A DNA stretch of 64,000 nt from Sphingopyxis macrogoltabida. GTDB taxonomy: Bacteria > Pseudomonadota > Alphaproteobacteria > Sphingomonadales > Sphingomonadaceae. Position numbers and translations under genes: made by a program. Below, in pieces: positions 20,941-30,471 of the stretch (positions within the stretch are counted from its first letter, which is position 1; each line of letters opens with the position of its first letter). The stretch spans positions 1,364,501-1,428,500 of the forward strand of contig NZ_CP009429.1 in NCBI RefSeq assembly GCF_001314325.1. Reading direction: 5' to 3'. The notes under the pieces are model-generated. The model made no database searches. It was given only the letters and a program-made list of their open reading frames with translations, and was not told the origin of the DNA.

Positions 20941-21438
20941 ATGGCAGCAAATCGATCCGACATGACCGACGAGATTAAAGCCTTTGTGGTTCAAGGGCTT
21001 GCGTCGTTCGACACGCCGACGCAGGTCGTGGAGGCGGTAAAGGCGGAATATGGGGTCGTGCTCACCCCACAGGCTGTGCAGGCCTATGACCCGACGAAGT
21101 ATGCCGGTCGCAAACTAGCGGCGAAGTGGAAGCTCTATTTCGAACAGGCGCGGAAGTCGTTTGTCGAAGACACGAGCACGATCCCGATCGCGCATCGTTC
21201 GACGCGGCTGCGCGCCCTCTATCGCATGGCGGCGAAGGCCGAAGCGAAAGGCAATTTCCCGCTTGCCGCGGCCCTCAACAAGCAGGCGGCCGAAGAGATG
21301 GGCAATGCATACACCAACGAACGCCGCCTCGCCGGACCGAATGGCGGGCCAATCCTGACTGAGGACCGAACTCAAGCATCTCTCATCGAGGAGGCAAAGC
21401 GCCTTGGCATTGATCCAGCCTCGCTCGGCCTCGAATGA
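20941..21438 (+). CDS. DUF2280 protein, probable terminase small subunit
   Basis: 165 residues. FVVQGLASFDTPTQVVEAVKAEYGVVLTPQAVQAYDPTKYAGRKL and IPIAHRSTRLRALYRM define DUF2280. The N-terminal HTH and the position directly before TerL indicate the small subunit that recognises the packaging site. I take the ATG rather than the TTG two codons upstream. The end overlaps TerL by 35 bases. Confidence 0.8.
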   Translation: MAANRSDMTDEIKAFVVQGLASFDTPTQVVEAVKAEYGVVLTPQAVQAYDPTKYAGRKLAAKWKLYFEQARKSFVEDTSTIPIAHRSTRLRALYRMAAKAEAKGNFPLAAALNKQAAEEMGNAYTNERRLAGPNGGPILTEDRTQASLIEEAKRLGIDPASLGLE

Positions 21439-22915
21439 CGATCGCGCCGCCCGCCTTTCGCTGCTTGCGGCTGTCGTCGCCAAGCGGAAGGCGGCGGCGC
21501 TCGCCCCCGAAGGAAAGGTTCTCGACTTCACGCGCTGGTTCTTCCCCGAACGCGAGGGGATGGAATTCATCGAGGGGCCGCATCACCGCGTCATAGGCGA
21601 CACGCTGGACCTCGTTCTGGCAGGAGAGATCGCACGCCTGATCATCACCGTCCCGCCTGGCTACACGAAGACCGAAGCGGCCGTCGTCAACTTCATCGCC
21701 AAGGGCTTCCACATCAACCCCGGCGCCCGGTTCATCCACTCGACCTTTTCCGACGACCTCGCCCGCGAAAACAGCGACAAGGTGCTGCAGCTCATCGCGC
21801 TCGACGGCTACCAGTCGGTCAGGGCCGTCTCGGTTCGCGTCGATAGCAAGGCCAAGGATCGCTGGAAGACGAGCGAGGGCGGCGGAGTGCTCGCCAAGGC
21901 CGCGGGCGGCCCGATCACCGGCTTCCGCGCCGGCACGATGGACCGTGCCATATTCACGGGCGCGCTCGTAATCGACGACCCGCTGAAACCGGATGACGCG
22001 TTCTCGCCGACGAAGCGGAAAAACGTGAACCAGCGTGCGACGAACACCTTCCGCTCGCGTCTGGCGCATGAGGGTGTGCCGATCATTGTCATCATGCAGC
22101 GTCTGCATTCGGATGATTTCGTCGGCCATCTGCTGACCGGCGGGACCGGCGAGAAATGGCATCACCTCAATCTGCCCGTCGTCATCAACAATGCCGAGGA
22201 ATATCCGCCGGAATGGACGCACGGCATACCCATCGCGCACGGATTGCCCGACGGCCCCCTGTGGGAAGACAAGCACAACGCGGATGAAATCGAAGTCCTG
22301 AAGGCCGATGCCTACACTTTCGCCAGCCAATACATGCAGCGCCCCGTCTCAGCCGAGGGTGCGCTGTTCAACATGGACGGCTTCAAATGGTGGCACGAAC
22401 TGCCGCCGATCGAATATTACGCGATCTACGCGGACACGGCCCAGAAGACCGGCGAGCGTAACGACTATTCCGTCTTCCAGCTATGGGGGAAGGCTGAGAC
22501 CGGGATTTATCTCGTCGACCAGATCCGCGACAAATGGGAGGCGCCCCAGCTCGAGAAGATGGCCATCACCTTCTGGGAGAAGCACAAGGGTAAATATATT
22601 CGCGGCTTCAACGTCGAGGACAAGGCTTCGGGAACGGGCCTGATCCAGTCGCTCCGCAAGAAGACGATTCCAGTCATCGGCATCCCGCGAGACCGCGATA
22701 AATATACGCGCGGCCTAGATGCAGCACCTTGGGTCGCGACCGGAATGGTCCACCTTCCCGCCGACGCAGAATATACCGTCGCGCTACGCGCCGAATTGCA
22801 GATGTTCGACGGGCTCGGGACAGGTTGGGACGATCAGGTTGACCCGCTCATGGACGCCATTTCCGACATGCTAGCAGAGACCAACGCGCAACAGGGCTGG
22901 ATCCTCACTCGGTAA
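21404..22915 (+). CDS. terL: Terminase large subunit
   Basis: 503 residues from a TTG inside the end of the small-subunit gene. ATPase: Walker A-like VPPGYTKTE (83-91), Walker B ALVIDDPL. Nuclease: YADTAQKTG, NVEDKASGTGLIQ, and a final WDDQVDPLMDAISD. It drives DNA into the prohead and cuts the concatemer. Length is normal for the family. Confidence 0.95.
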   Translation: MALIQPRSASNDDRAARLSLLAAVVAKRKAAALAPEGKVLDFTRWFFPEREGMEFIEGPHHRVIGDTLDLVLAGEIARLIITVPPGYTKTEAAVVNFIAKGFHINPGARFIHSTFSDDLARENSDKVLQLIALDGYQSVRAVSVRVDSKAKDRWKTSEGGGVLAKAAGGPITGFRAGTMDRAIFTGALVIDDPLKPDDAFSPTKRKNVNQRATNTFRSRLAHEGVPIIVIMQRLHSDDFVGHLLTGGTGEKWHHLNLPVVINNAEEYPPEWTHGIPIAHGLPDGPLWEDKHNADEIEVLKADAYTFASQYMQRPVSAEGALFNMDGFKWWHELPPIEYYAIYADTAQKTGERNDYSVFQLWGKAETGIYLVDQIRDKWEAPQLEKMAITFWEKHKGKYIRGFNVEDKASGTGLIQSLRKKTIPVIGIPRDRDKYTRGLDAAPWVATGMVHLPADAEYTVALRAELQMFDGLGTGWDDQVDPLMDAISDMLAETNAQQGWILTR

Positions 22916-22955
22916 TATTATTGCGCGATTACGCAACATCGCGTAACTAAGCGTC

Positions 22956-24350
22956 ATGTCGGCGCAACCATCTCTCATCGCGAACGCCTATGATCGAGGC
23001 CGGGATTTGCTCCGCCGGTTTTGGCCCTTCGCATATGGGCTGAACACCAAGCACGACTATGCGAAGGACTATGGCTGGCCTGAAACGCTTGGGTTCGACC
23101 AGTTCCATCGCATGTACTGCCGCTCGGGCCTCGCCGCTGCGGCCGTAGACAAGACCATCGGCAAGACATGGCAGACCATGCCCGCGCTCTGGGAGGGGGA
23201 GAAGCCAGCCGAGAGCCCCGCCGAAGCCGCGATCCGCAAGCACTTCACAAAGCGCAAAATCTGGCGCTCGCTCATGGATGCCGATCGCCGGTCGATGGTC
23301 GGCGAATATGCGGGCGCAATCATCCTGCTTCGGGATGGCATGGCGCTGGACCAGCCCGTCACCGCCGTGCGTCGCGGCATCGAGAATGTCGTCGGCGTCA
23401 TCCCGGCGTGGCAGGGCCAACTTGAGCCGGTCGAGTGGGACGAGGTTCCGACCAGCGAGACCTATGGCGACCCGCTCTACTACCAGTTCAACGAGCAGGC
23501 CGTCGGCAATCCCACCACCGCGAAGAAGAGCCAGGTCCGCATCCACCGCGACCGCGTGCTGATCTGGTCGGACGACGGGACGCTGAACTGCAACTCCGCG
23601 CTCGAACCCGGCTTCAACGACGTCGCCGATGCTGAGAAGATCAAGGGCGCCGGGGGCGAAGGCTTCTGGAAGTCATCGCGTGGCGCTCCGATCATCGAGG
23701 CGCCGAAAGGTGTAACGCCCGCTGACGTGCAGCGGGGGATGGGCGCCAGCACACCCGCCGATGTCATCGACAAGCTCAACGAACAGGTCGGCGAATTCCA
23801 GTCCGGCCACGACAATATGCTGATGCTCGGCGGTTTCAGTGTCTCGCCCCTGACAATCACGCTCCCCCAGCCCAAGGAGCTTTGGGAGCCCTGCGTTCAG
23901 TCGTTCGCGGCCTCCATGGGCATCCCGTTCAAGATCCTCGTCGGCAACATCACCGGCGAGCGCGCCAGCACCGAAGACAAGACCGAATGGGCCGAGACCT
24001 GCATGTCCCGCCGCGAGAACCGCGTACTGCCGATCCTGCAGGACTTCATCGACCGCCTCGTTGCATGGGGCGTGCTCGAAAAGAAGGATTGGACCATCGG
24101 CTGGACTTCGCTCCTCGAAGCTTCGCCCGACGACAAGCTCGACCGCGCAACGAAGATGTCGGCCATCAACCAGCAGGCCGGTGCCGAACCCGTCTTCCTC
24201 CCCGACGAAATCAGGGAAGAGGCTGGTTACAAGCCCGGCGATGAGGTCGAAGGCTTTGCCGAATATCTCGCCGAACGCGAGGCGAAGGCGCGCGAGAGGG
24301 CCGAGGATGGGCCGACGCAGACGATTCCCGATGATGAGGTAGAACCATGA
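22956..24350 (+). CDS. Portal protein (PF06381/DUF1073-like)
   Basis: 464 residues. FDQFHRMYCRSGLAAAAVDKTIGKTWQTMP, KIWRSLMDADRRSMVGEYAGAIILL, and GIPFKILVGNITGERASTEDKTEWAETCMSRRENRVLP are typical of this portal family. It forms the dodecamer through which DNA enters. The Acb1 phosphodiesterase domain that shares this Pfam name is absent. The 40 bases before it are AT-richer with a short inverted repeat. Confidence 0.88.
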   Translation: MSAQPSLIANAYDRGRDLLRRFWPFAYGLNTKHDYAKDYGWPETLGFDQFHRMYCRSGLAAAAVDKTIGKTWQTMPALWEGEKPAESPAEAAIRKHFTKRKIWRSLMDADRRSMVGEYAGAIILLRDGMALDQPVTAVRRGIENVVGVIPAWQGQLEPVEWDEVPTSETYGDPLYYQFNEQAVGNPTTAKKSQVRIHRDRVLIWSDDGTLNCNSALEPGFNDVADAEKIKGAGGEGFWKSSRGAPIIEAPKGVTPADVQRGMGASTPADVIDKLNEQVGEFQSGHDNMLMLGGFSVSPLTITLPQPKELWEPCVQSFAASMGIPFKILVGNITGERASTEDKTEWAETCMSRRENRVLPILQDFIDRLVAWGVLEKKDWTIGWTSLLEASPDDKLDRATKMSAINQQAGAEPVFLPDEIREEAGYKPGDEVEGFAEYLAEREAKARERAEDGPTQTIPDDEVEP

Positions 24351-25498
24351 CGCAGATTCGCGTGAACGTCGCTACGCTGGTCAATGCCAGCAAAATCCGT
24401 CGCGAGATGCGCGATGGCCGTGAAGTGATTGTCGTGCCGAGCGCGACCCTTCCCGACGATGTCGTGATGCACGGCAAGGGCAACGGCAGCCATCAAGGCG
24501 GCATCATGTACCCCGCCGAAGAAATCGAGAAGGCCTACAAGGCGCTGGAAGGCGCGCCGGCTCCTCTCGGGCACCCCGTCGTCAACGGCAAGTTCGTGCT
24601 GGCGCGTAGTCCCGAGGGATTGGCCCGCTCCTATGTCGGCGCCCACAATGAGAATGTGCGCCGGGAGAACGGCCGCGTCTTCTTGGACAAGGCGATCGAC
24701 GTCCAAGTCGCCAACCAATCGCAGGGCGGCCGCGAACTTCTTGAACGCATCGAGCAGGAACAGCCGATTCACACCAGCACGTGCGTGCTCGCCAACCTTG
24801 AGGCGGCCCCGGCGGGCAAGGAATATAGCTTCATCGCGCGAGACATGTTCCTCGAGCATGACGCGATTCTCCTGAACGAGGCGGGCGCTGCCAATCCCGA
24901 CGACGGCGTTGGTATTTTTGTCAACGCTGCTGGCGATGAGATCGAAGTCGTCAACTGCACGCTCGCTGATGACATCGACCGCGATCTGGGCTGGTCTGTT
25001 GAAAGTATGTTGCGTGCTATTGAACGAAAAGAACGATTATCGTTGATTGAACGCATCAAAAGTTTTATCAGTGGCATCGTGCAGGGCGACCCGACGCCCG
25101 AAACCACCAAGGGCGCTGCCCTGAATGCAAGCGAGGACGACATGGACAAAGCGCAGTTTGACGCACTTTCGGGGGAGGTGAAGACGCTGTCCGAAACCGT
25201 CGCCTCGATCCCGGAAACGATCGCGAATGCTGTCAGCACCGCGCTCAAGCCCTTCACCGATGCGCAGGCCGCACGCGATGCCGCCGATAAGGCCAAGGCC
25301 GACGCCGAGCATGCCGCTCTGGTCAACGAGGCCGTCGAGGCTGGCGTGCTCGAAGAGGCGGTCGCGAAGGAAACCCCCGCGATCGTGCTGAACGCCCTTC
25401 TCGAAAAGGCGAAGCAGCCGACCACCGCCTTCCGCGTGAACAGCGCGTTCAAGCCTTCCGGCGAAAAGCCGGATTACAAGCTGCCCGAGGGGGACTGA
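24347..25498 (+). CDS. DUF2213 prohead protease/scaffold
   Basis: 383 residues. Residues 1-190 match DUF2213 (GGIMYPAEEIEKAYKALEGAPAPLGHP ... FLEHDAILLNEAGAANPDDGVGIF), the protease-like half. Residues about 260-350 are a long helix with A/D/E/K repeats, typical of a scaffold. MDKAQFDAL at residue 266 could be an internal start giving free scaffold. Located between portal and capsid as expected. Confidence 0.82.
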   Translation: MTQIRVNVATLVNASKIRREMRDGREVIVVPSATLPDDVVMHGKGNGSHQGGIMYPAEEIEKAYKALEGAPAPLGHPVVNGKFVLARSPEGLARSYVGAHNENVRRENGRVFLDKAIDVQVANQSQGGRELLERIEQEQPIHTSTCVLANLEAAPAGKEYSFIARDMFLEHDAILLNEAGAANPDDGVGIFVNAAGDEIEVVNCTLADDIDRDLGWSVESMLRAIERKERLSLIERIKSFISGIVQGDPTPETTKGAALNASEDDMDKAQFDALSGEVKTLSETVASIPETIANAVSTALKPFTDAQAARDAADKAKADAEHAALVNEAVEAGVLEEAVAKETPAIVLNALLEKAKQPTTAFRVNSAFKPSGEKPDYKLPEGD

Positions 25499-25501
25499 TC
25501 C

Positions 25502-25990
25502 ATGGCACGCTACACCCGCATCCACCTTGGCCCGGCTCGTCGTAACGACCCGCAGGTCCGAGAAGCCGAGGCCGGCGCGGCGATCACGCCGGGCTGCCTC
25601 ATTGTTCTGTCGAGCGGCCGTTTCGCCCTCGCTGGAGCAGCCACCGTCGGCAAGGTCTGGCTCGCGCAGGAAAACTACCTCGCGCAGAAGAACGTCGATG
25701 CCGCCTACAAGGCGTATGCCGCCGGCCCGCCCGAAGTGCGCGGCGACCGCGTTATCGGTCTCGAACTGGAAGATGACACCCATTACGCGGCCCGCGTCGC
25801 GAATGGCGTGAACATCACCGCGGTCGGCACGCCGCTGACCCCGGCAGCCAACGGCACGCTCGGGATCGCCAGCACGTCGGACCTGATCGTCGCCTATTCG
25901 GACGAGATCTACAACAACAACACCGGCAGCACCCAGCTCGTCCGCATCCGCCCGGCGGGTTCGGCAAGCTACCTGTCCGCGGCGTCGTAA
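25502..25990 (+). CDS. Capsid decoration/stabilising protein
   Basis: 162 residues of beta-rich sequence (ITPGCLIVLSSGRFALAGAATVGKVWLAQENYLAQKNVDAAY, then VNITAVGTPLTPAANGTLG). Its place immediately before the major capsid gene and its size fit a capsid cement or head-decoration protein. Three bases separate it from the previous stop. Confidence 0.65.
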   Translation: MARYTRIHLGPARRNDPQVREAEAGAAITPGCLIVLSSGRFALAGAATVGKVWLAQENYLAQKNVDAAYKAYAAGPPEVRGDRVIGLELEDDTHYAARVANGVNITAVGTPLTPAANGTLGIASTSDLIVAYSDEIYNNNTGSTQLVRIRPAGSASYLSAAS

Positions 25991-26002
25991 GGGGGCATCG
26001 AA

Positions 26003-27085
26003 ATGCGTTATTTCTCACAGAACCTCATGGCAAACAGCCGCCCGCATCAGGCATGGTGGGCTGAGGTATCGGCGCAGCGCGAGGCCTTCCGCATGGGCGA
26101 GGATGCCATGGCGCCGCTCATGGCCAATATGGCGCGCAACTACGGTCTGGTGACCAACGCCGCCGCAGTCCTGCCGCGCGATGCCTGGCTCGAAATGGAC
26201 ACCATCACCCGCCGCGTTATGCGCGACGACGAAGGTCAGACCTATATGGCCGACCTCATGGCGCTGGCCCGCCCGATCCACATCGGCAAGATCGCCTTCA
26301 AATATCGCGTGGCCAGCGATTCGGGCACGGTCCGCCGCTCGCTGTCGGGCAAGGTCCCCGAAGTGCTCGGCAAGACCGATTACGACTATCGTGGCACGCT
26401 CGTCCCGATCTTCAACACCGGTTATGGCCGGTCTTGGCGCGAATGGAACTCGCTGCAGAGCGAGAACTTCGACGCGCTGTCGGATGACCAGGAATCGCAC
26501 ACCGCTGCGATCCGCGAGGACATGGCCGACTATGCGCTCGACGGCGACACGACCCTGACCTTCGAGGGCGAAGTCGGTTACGGCATCCGCAACCACCCCT
26601 ATGCCAAGTCGATCAACCTCGGCTCGGCTGTGGGCGGCGCGAATATCGACCTCGCCGATCCGAACACGACCGCCGACGATATCGACGAATTCTTCACGCA
26701 AACGTTCGGCGCGATGCTGGACGCCAACCTCGTGACGGAAGCTGTCAATCTCTACATCTCGCCCGAGATCGCTCGCAACTGGGATCGCCAGTACAGCGGC
26801 TCGGCCGGCTTTAAGGGCGGCCGCATCTTCGACTTCATGCTGACCAACCGTCGCATCAAGTCGATCAAGGTCACGCACAAGCTTTCGGGCAACCAGTTCT
26901 TCGGTTTCGTCCCGAGCAGCAACTACATCCGCCCGCTGATCGGCATGGCCGCTTCGACGACCGCCGCCGTCCGCCTCAACCCCGTCGATGACTATAACTT
27001 CCTCGTCATGGCGGCGATGGGCATCGACATCCGTTCCGACTGGAACGGCAAGAGCGGCGTCTTCTACAGCGTCGTGGTCAACTGA
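26003..27085 (+). CDS. Major capsid protein
   Basis: 360 residues. NAAAVLPRDAWLEMDTITRRVMRDDEG, LARPIHIGKIAFKYRVASDSG and RPLIGMAASTTAAVRLNPVDDYNFLVMAAMGIDIR are typical of the HK97-fold capsid type often found after DUF2213 and a decoration protein (DUF6260-like). It makes the icosahedral shell. Confidence 0.88.
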   Translation: MRYFSQNLMANSRPHQAWWAEVSAQREAFRMGEDAMAPLMANMARNYGLVTNAAAVLPRDAWLEMDTITRRVMRDDEGQTYMADLMALARPIHIGKIAFKYRVASDSGTVRRSLSGKVPEVLGKTDYDYRGTLVPIFNTGYGRSWREWNSLQSENFDALSDDQESHTAAIREDMADYALDGDTTLTFEGEVGYGIRNHPYAKSINLGSAVGGANIDLADPNTTADDIDEFFTQTFGAMLDANLVTEAVNLYISPEIARNWDRQYSGSAGFKGGRIFDFMLTNRRIKSIKVTHKLSGNQFFGFVPSSNYIRPLIGMAASTTAAVRLNPVDDYNFLVMAAMGIDIRSDWNGKSGVFYSVVVN

Positions 27086-27099
27086 TCGGAGGCCGGGTG

Positions 27100-27684
27100 A
27101 TGGCAAAGGAAAAGCTCGTTCGCGTGATTGGTCCCGGCATCTATGGTGTCGCGACCGCGGAAAACCCGACGGGTGAAGTTCCCCTCGGAACCGAGTTCAG
27201 CATGTCGGGCGATATTCCCGTCGGCTGGCAGGGTCGCGTTGCTATCGTCGGGGCAGAACCCGCCGAGGGTGCCGAACTCATCGTCAACGACGATGACGAC
27301 AGCGACGTTGGCCGGGCGCGCCGCGAGGTGATCGCCAAGGCGCAGGAGCACATCGACGGCCTGAAGGCTGACCATGCGACCGCGATCACCGCTCTCACGG
27401 CACGCGCCGAGACGGCGGAAACCGCCCTCGCGACCGCCAACGAGCACATCGACGGCCTGAAGGCTCAGATCGTCGAACTGCTCAAGGGCAAGGAGCCTTC
27501 GACCGACCCCGCCACCGCGGACGAGATCAAGGCAGCGGTCGATCTGCTCGATGCCAAGAACGGTGAGCACTGGACCAAGGCCGGGCTTCCTGCGGTCGAG
27601 GTCGTCGCCGAGATCACCGGCAAGGTCGTGACGCGCGAGGCGATCGAAGCTGCGGCACCGGACGCGAAGCGCCCGACCGAATAA
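27100..27684 (+). CDS. Head-associated coiled-coil protein
   Basis: 194 residues from ATG (a GTG one codon earlier is also possible). N-terminal beta domain (VRVIGPGIYGVATAENPTGEVPLGTEF), a central helix with a repeated block: EHIDGLKADHATAITAL and NEHIDGLKAQIVELL, then a small C-terminal domain. Probably a head fibre or completion protein. A terminator follows. Confidence 0.6.
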   Translation: MAKEKLVRVIGPGIYGVATAENPTGEVPLGTEFSMSGDIPVGWQGRVAIVGAEPAEGAELIVNDDDDSDVGRARREVIAKAQEHIDGLKADHATAITALTARAETAETALATANEHIDGLKAQIVELLKGKEPSTDPATADEIKAAVDLLDAKNGEHWTKAGLPAVEVVAEITGKVVTREAIEAAAPDAKRPTE

Positions 27685-27706
27685 CCACCCGCTTCATTCC
27701 GGGGCG

Positions 27707-27743
27707 AAGGGCGGGCCGCGTGAAAACGTCGCCCGCCCTTTTT
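27707..27743 (+). terminator. Rho-independent terminator after the capsid gene block
   Basis: AAGGGCGGGC (27707-27716) pairs with GCCCGCCCTT (27731-27740), followed by five T residues. A partial terminator here would set high capsid and lower connector and tail expression. Confidence 0.8.
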
Positions 27744-27757
27744 CGTAGGACCGACCC

Positions 27758-28255
27758 ATGGCCGCATATGGCACCGACCAAGGCTTCACCGACTGGCTCG
27801 CGGAACAGGGCTATGAACTGCCCGACGGTGCGCCTGCGCCGGCGGTCTTGCGCGCACGCGGCAGCGCCTATGTCGACGGATACGAACGGTTCTGGACCGG
27901 CCAGCGCGTCGGCGGGGTGATGCAGGAACTCGGCTGGCCGCGCACCGGGGCGACGGTAAACTGCACCGTCCCCGTCCCCGATGATGTGATTCCGCCTGCG
28001 GTCATCACCGCCTCCTATCGCGCGGGCTGGTTGGACGCGCAGGCGCCCGGCATCCTCACCGGTGGGACCGGAACGGCCGGTGAGCGCGTGAAGCGCCAGA
28101 AGGTCGACGTGATCGAGCGCGAATTCTTCGACGACGGCAAGGCCGAGATCGGCGGCGGGCCGTCTTTCATCGACAGCCAGATCGATGGGCTGCTCTCGCA
28201 ATTCGTCTGCGACGATACCGGCGCGGCCTTCCTCTGGACGCTGGGTGGCTGCTAA
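27758..28255 (+). CDS. Head-tail connector adaptor (DnaT-like family)
   Basis: 165 residues. VLRARGSAYVDGYERFWTGQRVGGVMQELGWPRTGATVNC and IPPAVITASYRAGWLDA match the phage adaptor family annotated as putative DnaT-like ssDNA-binding protein. Position after the capsid genes favours a head-tail connector role. Stop and next start share one base (TAATG). Confidence 0.75.
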   Translation: MAAYGTDQGFTDWLAEQGYELPDGAPAPAVLRARGSAYVDGYERFWTGQRVGGVMQELGWPRTGATVNCTVPVPDDVIPPAVITASYRAGWLDAQAPGILTGGTGTAGERVKRQKVDVIEREFFDDGKAEIGGGPSFIDSQIDGLLSQFVCDDTGAAFLWTLGGC

Positions 28256-28647
28256 TGGGCGAATTCTACGCCGATATGCGCGCCATGGCGACGGAACTGC
28301 TCGCCCCGACCAGTGAGGGAGGACTGGGGCAGGGATCGATAGCGCTCGTCCGTGAAACACCCGGCGCGCCCGGTGCGAACCCATGGGATCCGCCTGCACC
28401 CTCGACGTATGTCCGTACCCCCCTCAACGGCGCAGCGCGCGGCGTCGCGAAGGAGTTGATCGGCGCCCCGGTCGAAACCGGTGGCCAGATCGTCGCCACC
28501 GATAAGCAGGTCATCGTCGCACCGTGGGGCGCGGCCTATGACCCCGGCGACGTGCTCGAACTCGACGGCGCGCCGGTGACAGTCCTCAAGATCGACAACA
28601 TTCCCGCGGTCGGCGTCGTCTGCGCGATCAGGTTCATCGTGCGATGA
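28255..28647 (+). CDS. Head closure/connector protein
   Basis: 130 residues: SIALVRETPGAPGANPWDPPAPSTYVRTPLNGAARGV, then VIVAPWGAAYDPGDVLELDGAPVTVLKIDNIPAVG. The beta-barrel-like ending resembles head-closure proteins that plug the filled capsid. Call rests on gene order and fold pattern only. Confidence 0.65.
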   Translation: MGEFYADMRAMATELLAPTSEGGLGQGSIALVRETPGAPGANPWDPPAPSTYVRTPLNGAARGVAKELIGAPVETGGQIVATDKQVIVAPWGAAYDPGDVLELDGAPVTVLKIDNIPAVGVVCAIRFIVR

Positions 28648-29819
28648 ACGACGAGCTGCAGTCCCTGATCGATAAGCTCGAGCCGCGGCTGCGGGATGCC
28701 TTCCTCGCTGCCATCCGGGACTTGCGCAACGGCATCGATATGCCAGCTCTGGAAGCGGCTCTGCGCGCCGGCGACATTGATCGCGCTGTTGCCGCGCTGA
28801 ATATCGAGAACTCGGCCTTTTCGTCGTACCTGATCGAGCGCCAGGCGGGATATGCGGACGCGGGCGCGGCGGTGTCCGAACAGATCACGAAACGCCGCGC
28901 AGCCTTGCCGAAGCGCGAGACGACGGACCTGCCTTCGATCAGCTCGCCGTTGATCCCGCCAACCGACGAGCCGCCGCATCCGCCGACATTGGCCGCCCCC
29001 GGCGGTGGGAACGTGAATTTCCGGTTCGATATGTCGAATCCACGCGCGGCAGAGAAAATCCGCAGCGAGGCCGCGTCGCGCGTCGTCGGATATGTATCCG
29101 AACAGGTCGACACGGCCCGAAAAGTGATCGCCGATGGTTTCGCGCGGGGCGAGGGTCCGACGACAATTGCGACGGATATTGCCGGGCGTGTCAATCCGCT
29201 AAGCGGTCGCCGGGAGGGCGGGATAATCGGCCTTTCCGACCCCCAGGCTGGGTATGTTGAGAATATGCGTCGACGCCTCCAATCGGGCGATGCCGACGAA
29301 ATGATGAAGGTTCTCGGCCGCTTCGACAAGCAGGGCAAATGGGTACCGGGTTCTGGCATGACGCTGCGCGATCGTCGGTTCGATCCAGCGATCAAGAAAG
29401 CCATCACCGCGGTTGCTGCCGGCAAGCCAAATCCGCTGTCCGATGACAAGATCAGTGAGATGGTCGCGAAATATTCGGATCGGCTGGTCGCCCGCCGCGC
29501 CGAGGATATCGCTCGGACAGAAACGGCGCAGGGCGTGATGTCGGCCCGCGCCGAAGCCTATCAGCAAGCCCTCGACAAGGAGGGACTGCCCGCCGAGGCC
29601 GTGGAAAAGACGTGGCGCCACTACGGCGACCCGGAGAACGCACGCGACACCCACGAGGCAATCGACGGAAAGACCGTCACCGGGATCAACGCCCCGTTCT
29701 TTCTCCCCGACGGCAGCGTCATGCTTCACAGCCACGACCCGGCTGGTGGTGTCAAGAATAACGCTAACTGCCGATGTGGGACCGATTTTTTCCTGAACTT
29801 TGCATACGGTTTAACCTGA
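28644..29819 (+). CDS. Mu gpF-like head morphogenesis protein
   Basis: 391 residues. The C-terminal domain has RTETAQGVMSARAEAYQQAL, RDTHEAIDGKTV and HDPAGGVKNNANCRCG, the Mu F / SPP1 gp7 minor head protein signature (with a CxC near the end that can bind metal). The N-terminal 200 residues are helical with a proline-rich link. Present in few copies in the head, often near the portal. Confidence 0.88.
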   Translation: MNDELQSLIDKLEPRLRDAFLAAIRDLRNGIDMPALEAALRAGDIDRAVAALNIENSAFSSYLIERQAGYADAGAAVSEQITKRRAALPKRETTDLPSISSPLIPPTDEPPHPPTLAAPGGGNVNFRFDMSNPRAAEKIRSEAASRVVGYVSEQVDTARKVIADGFARGEGPTTIATDIAGRVNPLSGRREGGIIGLSDPQAGYVENMRRRLQSGDADEMMKVLGRFDKQGKWVPGSGMTLRDRRFDPAIKKAITAVAAGKPNPLSDDKISEMVAKYSDRLVARRAEDIARTETAQGVMSARAEAYQQALDKEGLPAEAVEKTWRHYGDPENARDTHEAIDGKTVTGINAPFFLPDGSVMLHSHDPAGGVKNNANCRCGTDFFLNFAYGLT

Positions 29820-29830
29820 GGAGAACGACA

Positions 29831-30049
29831 ATGGCTTGCCAGAACTGTCAGAAAATTCGCACGGCGATCCTGCATGGTCGCATGGCCGAAGCAGCCGGCA
29901 TCACGGTGGAAGTGCTGCGCGAGAAGATCGGCTTCAAGGCGCCCGAAGATGCGCCGCCGGCCATCGCCGCGATCGGCGAAGTTCCGCAGGAATGGACGGC
30001 AGACCATAAGCTGCAGCCCGCCGAACCGAAAGCCGCCAAGGGCAAGTAA
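29831..30049 (+). CDS. Small CxxC phage protein
   Basis: 72 residues starting MACQNCQKI with GAGGAG upstream. Only the N-terminal CQNC could bind metal. The rest is helical with an Ala/Pro/Lys tail. It lies between head and tail genes and its stop overlaps the next start (TAATG). Function unknown. Confidence 0.65.
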   Translation: MACQNCQKIRTAILHGRMAEAAGITVEVLREKIGFKAPEDAPPAIAAIGEVPQEWTADHKLQPAEPKAAKGK

Positions 30050-30471
30050 TGGCGACCGGCTGGACAGGCATTAACCCCGCCGCGTGGGCTGAGAACGCAG
30101 AGAAGCGCATGACGGCGCTGCTCAAGAACTCCGTCCAGAAGCTCGGCGAGGCGGCCGCCGCCGAGGTTCCTGTCAGGTCAGGAAACCTCGCGCGGTCGGT
30201 CGTCATCGACGACAAGCCGCCGAAGCGCGGGGAGCCTGATCAGAAATTCACCGCGCAGGACTTCGTGCTCGGGGTGTCCAAGCTCGTGCCAGGCGGAGAG
30301 GCGTATGTCGGCTGGCAGGCGATCTACTCTGCCCGCGTCAACTATGGCTTCAAGGGCGAGGACAGTTTGGGGCGGACCTATAATCAGAGCGCAAATGGCT
30401 TTGCCGAGCGGGTGGCAGCCAAATGGCCCGCGATCCTCAAAGCCGAAGCCGCGCGGCTCGGAGGGAAATAA
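30049..30471 (+). CDS. HK97 gp10-like tail-completion protein
   Basis: 140 residues. AEVPVRSGNLARSVVIDD, VPGGEAYVGWQAIYSARVNYGFKGEDSLGRTY and GFAERVAAKWPAILKAEAARLG fit the HK97 gp10 family of head-tail joining/tail completion proteins. Order is as expected. Confidence 0.78.
   Translation: MATGWTGINPAAWAENAEKRMTALLKNSVQKLGEAAAAEVPVRSGNLARSVVIDDKPPKRGEPDQKFTAQDFVLGVSKLVPGGEAYVGWQAIYSARVNYGFKGEDSLGRTYNQSANGFAERVAAKWPAILKAEAARLGGK

Noticed and set aside
22916..22955. Packaging site (cos/pac) in the terL-portal gap
   Set aside because: A short TTGCG...CGCAA inverted repeat in an AT-richer gap is too little; pac sites usually lie in or near the small-subunit gene.
22956..24350. Anti-CBASS Acb1 activity in the portal gene
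   Set aside because: The shared Pfam name is for the portal-like part only; no HxT/HxS phosphodiesterase pair is present at the C terminus.
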